NCBI GenBank assembly: GCA_905210545.1 | Contig: CAJLXC010000044.1 | Location: 1 to 11,089 of the forward strand | Reading direction: 5' to 3' | DNA: 11,089 nt | Origin: an uncultured Eubacteriales bacterium | GTDB taxonomy: Bacteria; Bacillota; Clostridia; Christensenellales; Borkfalkiaceae | Part shown: positions 6,270 through 11,089 of the stretch, in pieces | How the letters are laid out: each line of letters starts with the position of its first letter | Position numbering within the stretch: position 1 is the stretch's first letter | Made by a program: the position numbers and the translations under genes | The notes under the pieces: generated by a model | Seen by the model: the letters and a program-made list of their open reading frames with translations, nothing else | The model's database searches: none | What the model was told of the DNA's origin: nothing

Positions 6270-7586
6270 TTATTCGGCGTCGATTCTCTTTACTATCGTT
6301 GCAATTGAATTCGCAATCTTTTCATTTAAATCACGGTCTTTGCTTTCGACCATTATTCTGATTTTAGGTTCGGTTCCGGAAGCTCTCAACATAAGTCTTC
6401 CCTTGCCCGATAACTCCGCGTTATATTTTGCCACGTCCTGACCGAGTTCTTCATTGTTCATAATTCTGAATTTATCGGAAACGATAATATTCTTGTTAAC
6501 CTGCGGATATAACTCGACAAAGGCGGTTTCGGATAAAGTTTTGTTTTCGGAAATAATCATATTCGCCACCGCAATCGCCGATAAAATACCGTCGCCGGTC
6601 GTCGCAACGTCTTTCAGGATAATATGACCGCTTTGCTCTCCTCCGAGAGAAAGATTGTTTTCTATCAACTTTGCAAGTACGTATTTATCTCCTATATCCG
6701 TCCTGATTAAGCCGATGCCTTCTTTTTTTAACCCCTCTTCTATAGCCATATTTGTATGGCTTGTGCCGACTACGGTATCTTTTTTAAGCTTTCCTTGCGA
6801 TTTAAGATATTTTGCCAGAGCATAAATAATCATATCGCCGTCGATAATATGCCCTTTTTCGTCTACGGCGATAAGTCTGTCGGAATCGCCGTCGAAAGCA
6901 AAACCCATATCCGCTTTATACCTGAAAACGCGTTTTACAAGATTTTCGGGATATAACGCACCGCAGTTTTTATTGATTTTTAACCCGTCTAAAGTGCAAT
7001 TAGCCGCAATGACGCTTGCTCCGAGTTTTCTGAAAACGTCCGGAGCGATACGGTGTGCCGCGCCATAAGCGCAATCCAGAACCACCGTTTTCCCTTTAAG
7101 CGAACACGAGCTGGAAGAAGCAAGAAAATTTTTATATAACTTTACGAGATTAAAATCCTGTTCGTAAGTTCCTATATCGGGGAAATCGTTTGTCTTTTCG
7201 TGAATAAAGCAACGCTCGATACGCTCTTCCTCTTTATCGCCGAGCTTATAACCTTCGCTGTTGAAAACCTTTATTCCGTTATATTCACCGCTATTGTGAG
7301 ACGCGCTGATTACAACGCCGTAGTCGGCTTTTATGCGTTTAGTGAGATATGCCACGCCTGCCGTCGGAACTATACCGACGTCGATTACTCTCGCGCCGCC
7401 GCTCATAGCTCCGCTTGCAACGCTTAAAGACAAATACGTATTAGAAATACGCGTATCCGAACCTATAAGGATCGTGGGTTTATTCTTTAAAATCGACAGG
7501 GCATTGCCGATTTTATATCCGACGTCAAAAGTCAAATCCTCATTGACTTTACCCCTTAACCCGTCCGTTCCGAAAAACAATCCCAT
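6270..7586 (-). CDS. glmM: Phosphoglucosamine mutase GlmM
   Basis: The 438-residue cytosolic enzyme interconverts glucosamine-6-phosphate and glucosamine-1-phosphate on the way to UDP-GlcNAc and the cell wall. It is an alpha-D-phosphohexomutase of normal length. It opens with the GlmM-type start FGTDGLRG. The active-site serine is Ser96 in ISASHN (93-98); this serine is phosphorylated in the family. The Mg-binding loop is DGDSDR (about 231-236), the sugar-binding loop GGEQSGH (about 314-320) and the phosphate-binding loop RASGTEP (about 400-406). After SASHN the usual proline is replaced by serine (SASHNSGEYNG), a small variation. It starts three bases after the stop of the acetyltransferase gene, and its AAGGAG (7596-7601) lies within that gene's last codons, so the two are one operon and probably translationally coupled. 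Confidence 0.96.
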   Translation of the reverse strand: MGLFFGTDGLRGKVNEDLTFDVGYKIGNALSILKNKPTILIGSDTRISNTYLSLSVASGAMSGGARVIDVGIVPTAGVAYLTKRIKADYGVVISASHNSGEYNGIKVFNSEGYKLGDKEEERIERCFIHEKTNDFPDIGTYEQDFNLVKLYKNFLASSSSCSLKGKTVVLDCAYGAAHRIAPDVFRKLGASVIAANCTLDGLKINKNCGALYPENLVKRVFRYKADMGFAFDGDSDRLIAVDEKGHIIDGDMIIYALAKYLKSQGKLKKDTVVGTSHTNMAIEEGLKKEGIGLIRTDIGDKYVLAKLIENNLSLGGEQSGHIILKDVATTGDGILSAIAVANMIISENKTLSETAFVELYPQVNKNIIVSDKFRIMNNEELGQDVAKYNAELSGKGRLMLRASGTEPKIRIMVESKDRDLNEKIANSIATIVKRIDAE

Positions 7587-7589
7587 AAA

Positions 7590-8246
7590 TCAAACTCCTT
7601 TTTTGTTTTTTAAATATTCGTGAGCCCTGTTTTCTTTAACAATCTGTCTTACCCTTCCGATAACGAAGTCGTCCTCACGAACGTTTTCGGTGACGGTCGT
7701 CCCCGCGCAAATGTAAGAATTGCTCTCAATTGTCACAGGCGCGATAACGTTACAATTGCTGCCGATAAAACAATTATCTTTAACTATTGTTTTTTGCTTT
7801 ATTTTACCGTTATAGTTGACGAAAATCGCTCCGCAACCGATATTGCAGTCCGCCCCTATTTCGGCATCGCCGACGTATGCAAGGTGGCTGACTTTACTGC
7901 CTTCTCCTACCGTTGCGTTCTTGATTTCAACGAAATTTCCTATTTTTGCACCGTCTTTAATTACGGCTTTCGGACGAAGTCTCGCAAAAGGTCCGACTGA
8001 ACAGTTTTTACCCACAAAAGCATCTTCGCAATGAGATCCGATAATAACCGAGTTATCCTGTATTACGCAATTTTTTATGTAGCAGCCGGGCATTATTATG
8101 ACGTTGTTGCCTATAACCGTCGTTCCTTCTATTCTATTATTTTCATAAATAGTAACGTTGTTTCCCAACTCAACGTTTCCTTCGACAAAAAAACTTTTTT
8201 TATCTTTTAAAATCAGATTTTTTCCGTGCTTAACTTTCAAACTCAT
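7590..8246 (-). CDS. Stand-alone GlmU-type glucosamine-1-phosphate acetyltransferase
   Basis: The 218-residue protein is almost entirely left-handed beta-helix hexapeptide repeats. It matches only the C-terminal acetyltransferase half of bifunctional GlmU; the N-terminal uridyltransferase with its GXGTRM loop is absent. By hand alignment to E. coli GlmU (offset 242) the important residues are all present: Arg91 (R333), Lys109 (K351), His121, the catalytic base (H363), Tyr124 (Y366), Asn135 (N377), Asn144-Tyr145 (N386-Y387), Lys150 (K392), Ser163 (S405), Ala181 (A423) and Arg198 (R440). It should therefore make GlcNAc-1-phosphate from GlcN-1-phosphate and acetyl-CoA. Its operon partner GlmM makes that substrate, which strongly supports the role. 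The protein begins where the beta-helix begins, so it is not an obvious truncation. The start may be a TTG two codons downstream of the ATG. Confidence 0.88.
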   Translation of the reverse strand: MSLKVKHGKNLILKDKKSFFVEGNVELGNNVTIYENNRIEGTTVIGNNVIIMPGCYIKNCVIQDNSVIIGSHCEDAFVGKNCSVGPFARLRPKAVIKDGAKIGNFVEIKNATVGEGSKVSHLAYVGDAEIGADCNIGCGAIFVNYNGKIKQKTIVKDNCFIGSNCNVIAPVTIESNSYICAGTTVTENVREDDFVIGRVRQIVKENRAHEYLKNKKGV

Positions 8247-8247
8247 T

Positions 8248-8254
8248 CTCCTTT
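8248..8254 (-). promoter_or_regulatory. Ribosome binding site of the acetyltransferase gene, placing the start in doubt
   Basis: AAAGGAG on the minus strand ends one base before the ATG at 8246, too close for normal initiation. It is seven bases before an in-frame TTG at 8240 (codon 3). The TTG may be the true start; the protein changes by only two residues. Confidence 0.55.
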
Positions 8255-8278
8255 ATATTATATGTTTCACGTTTTTAT

Positions 8279-8307
8279 ATTTTAGGGTATTTTTTCGCTC
8301 TTGTCAA
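8279..8307 (-). promoter_or_regulatory. Promoter of the acetyltransferase-glmM operon
   Basis: On the minus strand TTGACA (8302-8307) and TAAAAT (8279-8284) are 17 bases apart. The start would be near 8272, about 26 bases ahead of the first gene. Confidence 0.85.
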
Positions 8308-8506
8308 GCAAAAAAAGTCGCAAATAAAGCCGAATAAGGCGATAAAAACAATTATAATTTAATTATTATATTATTCACGTTTTTAAAATTATGGGGTAAA
8401 AACACGTAAAATATCCCTTAATAACTATTTTATACATTAAAAAAATAAATCGTGAATATAAATTGCGGACTTAAAAATTTTTATTGAAAGTTTTTTATTT
8501 TGTTGT
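8308..8506. other. A/T-rich divergent intergenic region with CACG-containing repeats
   Basis: About 200 bases lie between two outward-facing promoters with no gene or recognisable riboswitch. The 12-mer TTCACGTTTTTA occurs at 8374-8385 and again at 8266-8277, next to the leftward -10 box. TATTCACG (8372-8379) recurs inverted as CGTGAATA (8451-8458). CACGT also occurs at 8403 and 8515, the latter inside the rightward promoter spacer. These could be binding sites for a shared regulator, but chance in A/T-rich DNA is possible. Confidence 0.35.
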
Positions 8507-8535
8507 TTGACGGACACGTTTCTTTATGTTAAAAT
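8507..8535 (+). promoter_or_regulatory. Promoter of the nucleosidase-alkD pair
   Basis: TTGACG (8507-8512) and TAAAAT (8530-8535) are separated by 17 bases. The -10 box ends only six bases before the ATG, so transcription would start at or next to the A of the start codon (8542). Confidence 0.78.
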
Positions 8536-8541
8536 ATAATC

Positions 8542-9210
8542 ATGAAAAAAGGTATTATAGGAATAGTCGTTGCATTAGAAAAAGAAGCGATGCCGTTTTT
8601 ATCGCAAATAAACGCCGTAAAAACAGATGATATCGCAAGTAAAAAAGTTTATAAAGGTCAGGTATCCGATAAAACGGTTTATCTTATTATAAGCGGAATA
8701 GGCAAAGTAAGCTCCGCGCTTTCTACGCAGGCTTTAATCGATAAGTTTTTCCCCGACGCGGTTATAAATTTCGGAACAGTCTGCGGAATCGGAAATAACG
8801 TTGCCGCAAAAAAATATTACGCTATCGACAAATGTTGCCAATACGATTTTGACTTATCCGATCTTGACAACGTTCCCGTAGGATATATACAAGACTACGA
8901 CACGGTTTTCTTCCCCGCAAAAACGGATAAACTCGAATATCTCGACAAAGCGTCGCTTGCAACGTCTGATAAGTTCACGTGCAAAGATATCGACGTAAAG
9001 ACAGTTAAAGAACTACGTTGCTCCTTATGCGATATGGAAGGAGCTTCCGTCGCTCAGGTTTGTCTTTCCAACAAAACGCCGTTATATATAATCAAAGGCG
9101 TTACGGACGTTTTCGGCAGCGGCTCGAATTCTGAACAGTTTACCGAAAACCTTAAAGCGGTATCCGACGGTTTTCCGCAAGAGATAATCAGATTACTTAA
9201 CGCTTTATGA
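8542..9210 (+). CDS. mtnN: MTA/SAH nucleosidase (PNP/UDP phosphorylase superfamily)
   Basis: The 222-residue cytosolic enzyme is expected to cleave the N-glycosidic bond of methylthioadenosine and S-adenosylhomocysteine, releasing adenine, for methyl-cycle clean-up and salvage. The N-terminus GIIGIVVALEKEA carries Glu13 (E. coli Glu12). SGIGKVSSA (51-59) is the phosphate/ribose-loop region, and NFGTVCGI (76-83) follows. CDMEGASVAQVC (163-174) gives the ribose-binding Glu166 (E. coli Glu174), and VTD gives the catalytic Asp189 (E. coli Asp197) at the same 23-residue spacing. Other members of the superfamily, such as futalosine hydrolase, cannot be fully ruled out. There is no Shine-Dalgarno sequence before the ATG, and the promoter implies a leaderless mRNA. 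Its stop overlaps the next start as ATGA. Confidence 0.85.
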   Translation: MKKGIIGIVVALEKEAMPFLSQINAVKTDDIASKKVYKGQVSDKTVYLIISGIGKVSSALSTQALIDKFFPDAVINFGTVCGIGNNVAAKKYYAIDKCCQYDFDLSDLDNVPVGYIQDYDTVFFPAKTDKLEYLDKASLATSDKFTCKDIDVKTVKELRCSLCDMEGASVAQVCLSNKTPLYIIKGVTDVFGSGSNSEQFTENLKAVSDGFPQEIIRLLNAL

Positions 9211-9884
9211 ACCTGACAGAATCCTTGTTTAACAATCAAGATTTAATATATAAACAATTTTCCCGAAAATTAACCCCGGATACTAAACTTCCGATTATCG
9301 GCGTAAGAGTACCGGAATTACGTAAAATCGCCAAAAACGCCGTTTTATATGAAGATTATACGTCGTTCTTAAATGAGAAACACACTTATTTTGAAGAAGT
9401 ATATCTCCACGGGCTTTTAATTGTATACGGAGAATTTGATTACGAAGAAAAAATAAAGCTTGTATCGCAATTTTTACCGTTAATCGACAACTGGGCGATT
9501 TGCGACGGAATTGCCGCGTCTATAAAATTTTCGGAAAATGACAAGAAAAATTATTTTGAGTTTTTGTTTGCTTTACTAAACAGCAACAGCGCTTATACGG
9601 TCAGATTCGCAATAGTTTCGTTTTTAACGGGTTTTATCCCCGAATTCGACGCGGAAATCATCAGCGCCGTAAAAGGGCTGATTTCGGGCGATTATTACGT
9701 TAATATGGCGTTAAGCTGGCTGTATTGCGAATTGTTAATAAAAGATTATAACAATACCATCCCGATTATAGAAGAGAAATCCCTGCCGAAATTCGTCCAA
9801 AATACTACGATTAAAAAATTTTGCGAAAGTTTCAGAATTTCGGAACGTCAAAAAGAACGTCTGAAAACGTTTAAGATAAAATAA
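9207..9884 (+). CDS. DNA alkylation repair protein, AlkD-like HEAT-repeat glycosylase family
   Basis: The 225-residue, all-helical protein belongs to the DNA alkylation repair family, whose members remove N3- or N7-alkylated purines from DNA. Family blocks are visible: IGVRVPELRKIAK (31-43), FEEVYLHGLLI (62-72), DNWAICDGIA (94-103), YTVRFAIVSFL (130-140), YYVNMALSWLYCELL (163-177) and NTTIKKFCESFRIS (199-212). Trp96, Asp100, Arg133 and Trp171 correspond by spacing to the Bacillus cereus AlkD residues Trp109, Asp113, Arg148 and Trp187, so activity is plausible. The start overlaps the nucleosidase stop in an ATGA arrangement, so translation is probably coupled. A hairpin terminator begins at the stop codon. 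Confidence 0.92.
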   Translation: MNLTESLFNNQDLIYKQFSRKLTPDTKLPIIGVRVPELRKIAKNAVLYEDYTSFLNEKHTYFEEVYLHGLLIVYGEFDYEEKIKLVSQFLPLIDNWAICDGIAASIKFSENDKKNYFEFLFALLNSNSAYTVRFAIVSFLTGFIPEFDAEIISAVKGLISGDYYVNMALSWLYCELLIKDYNNTIPIIEEKSLPKFVQNTTIKKFCESFRISERQKERLKTFKIK

Positions 9885-9911
9885 AAGAGAAGCGGTTGCT
9901 TCTCTTTTATT
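9880..9911. terminator. Bidirectional terminator between alkD-like gene and glucokinase
   Basis: A perfect 14-bp inverted repeat (9880-9893 with 9898-9911) has a GGTT loop and T-rich ends on both strands. It overlaps the stop codon of the alkylation repair gene and lies 13 bases past the end of the convergent kinase gene. Confidence 0.88.
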
Positions 9912-9924
9912 TTATAAAACCGAT

Positions 9925-10869
9925 TCAGGAATATATCAAAGCCGCCGCTCCTATTATACCCGCGTCGTTACCGAGCGTCGCGGTAAGAATTTCAGGCGCG
10001 GGAGTGCCTTCATATCCGTATTTATATTTTTTGCAATATACTTTTATTTTATCGGTAAGATATTGTTTTTGCGCGCTTACTCCCCCGCCGAGAATAATCG
10101 CTTTCGGTCTGAAAATGTTTAACATACTCATTATTGCTTCGGATAAATACATAACGTAATTATTTACCACGGTATTCGCGGAAGCGTCGCCCGCTTTAGA
10201 ACATTCAAACGCGGTTCTTCCGTCAACCTTGTCAATATCGTTATTCACAAAATTCCACATAGAACTTTTTTTGTCGTTTAACATTTCTTCTTTGGTTTGC
10301 CTTATAAGCGCGGTTGCGGAGCAATACGACTCGATACAGCCTTTCCTGCCGCAATTGCAAGGTAGGCCGCCCGCAACGAGCGTCACGTGACCTAATTCGC
10401 AACCCATAGAAGAACCGCCTTCATATAACTTGTTGTCGATAACAACGCCCCCACCTACGCCCGTTCCGAGAGTAAACATAACGGAGTTGTTGTAATCCTT
10501 GGCACATCCGAAAAACGTTTCTCCGAGAGCTGCAACGTTTGCGTCATTAGAAACTTTCACGGGGACGTCAAAATATTTTTCCATTTCGCTTACGATATCG
10601 AATTCCGAAAAAGGCAAATTACAAGCCGCTTTAACAACTCCGTGAACGGAATCGATTATCCCGGGAGAGCCTATGCCTATCCCCTTGATATCTTTTACCG
10701 AAAGTTTTTTTTCGTTAAGAATTTCGTTTATCTGTTCCGCCGCATTTTTAACCAACAACTCTGCGGAATCGGCTGTTTCACGCCTGTTTTTAGATAGTAT
10801 TACGCCCCTTTCGGATACAAGCCCTGCTTTAACGCTCATTCCGCCTATGTCTATGCCTATTGCAAACAT
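9925..10869 (-). CDS. glk: ROK-family glucokinase
   Basis: The 314-residue cytosolic kinase phosphorylates glucose with ATP to glucose-6-phosphate. The ATP phosphate-1 loop is GIDIGGMSVKAG (5-16). The catalytic aspartate is Asp109 in SNDANVAALGE (107-117). The phosphate-2 loop is GTGVGGG (135-141). The ROK signature follows: ELGHVTL (158-164) with Glu158 and His161, and the zinc site CxCGRKGCxE with Cys171, Cys173 and Cys178. The adenosine-binding ILGGGVS lies near the C-terminus. There is no N-terminal DNA-binding domain, so this is a kinase rather than a ROK repressor. Related specificities such as N-acetylglucosamine or allose kinase remain possible, though the ELGH context fits the Gram-positive glucokinase group. 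AAGGAG lies nine bases before the ATG. Confidence 0.93.
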   Translation of the reverse strand: MFAIGIDIGGMSVKAGLVSERGVILSKNRRETADSAELLVKNAAEQINEILNEKKLSVKDIKGIGIGSPGIIDSVHGVVKAACNLPFSEFDIVSEMEKYFDVPVKVSNDANVAALGETFFGCAKDYNNSVMFTLGTGVGGGVVIDNKLYEGGSSMGCELGHVTLVAGGLPCNCGRKGCIESYCSATALIRQTKEEMLNDKKSSMWNFVNNDIDKVDGRTAFECSKAGDASANTVVNNYVMYLSEAIMSMLNIFRPKAIILGGGVSAQKQYLTDKIKVYCKKYKYGYEGTPAPEILTATLGNDAGIIGAAALIYS

Positions 10870-10908
10870 TATAAAAAGCTCCTTAAACTTTCAAGTTCTC
10901 CGATAAGA

Positions 10909-10937
10909 ATTCTATCACGAAACGATTGTTAAGTCAA
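10909..10937 (-). promoter_or_regulatory. Promoter of the glucokinase gene
   Basis: On the minus strand TTGACT (10932-10937) and TAGAAT (10909-10914) are separated by 17 bases. The leader would be about 30 bases and contain the AAGGAG site. Confidence 0.83.
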
Positions 10938-11089
10938 GCAAAAAGATTTTATAAAAGACTATTCGGGTTTTAATACGACATTCACAGTTTATATTAAAAT
11001 ACTCATATAAATATGTAGAACAGTAAAGTTTTTTATAGAAAATTTTTTATTCTGAAGGCGTTTAAACAGCTTATTTGTCAACTTTTAGC

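Noticed and set aside
8535..8540. TATAAT as the -10 box of the nucleosidase promoter
   Set aside because: It would be 22 bases from the TTGACG box and would put the transcription start inside the coding sequence; TAAAAT at 8530-8535 has the correct 17-base spacing.
10938..11089. Possible gene start or promoter at the right edge
   Set aside because: A TTGACA occurs on the minus strand (11076-11081) but has no -10 box at a workable distance; the rest is A/T-rich with no open frame or hairpin of note.

Overview
The window looks like a chromosomal segment of a low-to-moderate G+C Gram-positive bacterium (Bacillota, most likely class Clostridia). The signs are sigma-A type promoters with 17-nt spacers, GGAG-type ribosome binding sites, U-tailed intrinsic terminators, an L-box (lysine) riboswitch, a lipoprotein transporter component and clostridial-looking protein sequences. 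This is inference; no rRNA or other firm taxonomic marker is present. There are nine protein genes: eight complete and one cut by the left edge. I see no tRNA, rRNA, CRISPR array, insertion sequence or phage gene.

Left part (1-845). A flavodoxin-like gene runs leftwards off the window from its own promoter. Divergent from it, on the + strand, is a promoter, a 5' hairpin, a full lysine-riboswitch aptamer (about 556-722) and an intrinsic terminator (747-788). No gene follows on that strand. The next feature is the 3' end of valS, which points towards the riboswitch. This orphan riboswitch is the most interesting item in the window: any transcript that escapes its terminator would be antisense to valS.

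Middle (846-6257). valS (valyl-tRNA synthetase) is transcribed leftwards from a consensus promoter. Divergent from it is a three-gene ABC importer operon: NMT1/SsuA-type lipoprotein, ATPase and permease. It ends in a bidirectional terminator shared with the next, convergent operon. The imported substrate cannot be named from sequence.

Right part (6258-11089). A leftward two-gene operon encodes a stand-alone GlmU-type acetyltransferase domain followed by GlmM. Together these cover GlcN-6-P to GlcN-1-P to GlcNAc-1-P, towards UDP-GlcNAc and peptidoglycan. The uridyltransferase half of GlmU is not here. Divergent from it is a rightward, translationally coupled pair: an MTA/SAH nucleosidase that looks leaderless and an AlkD-family DNA alkylation repair protein. 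This pair ends in a hairpin terminator shared with a convergent ROK-family glucokinase. The last 150 bases hold nothing I can identify.
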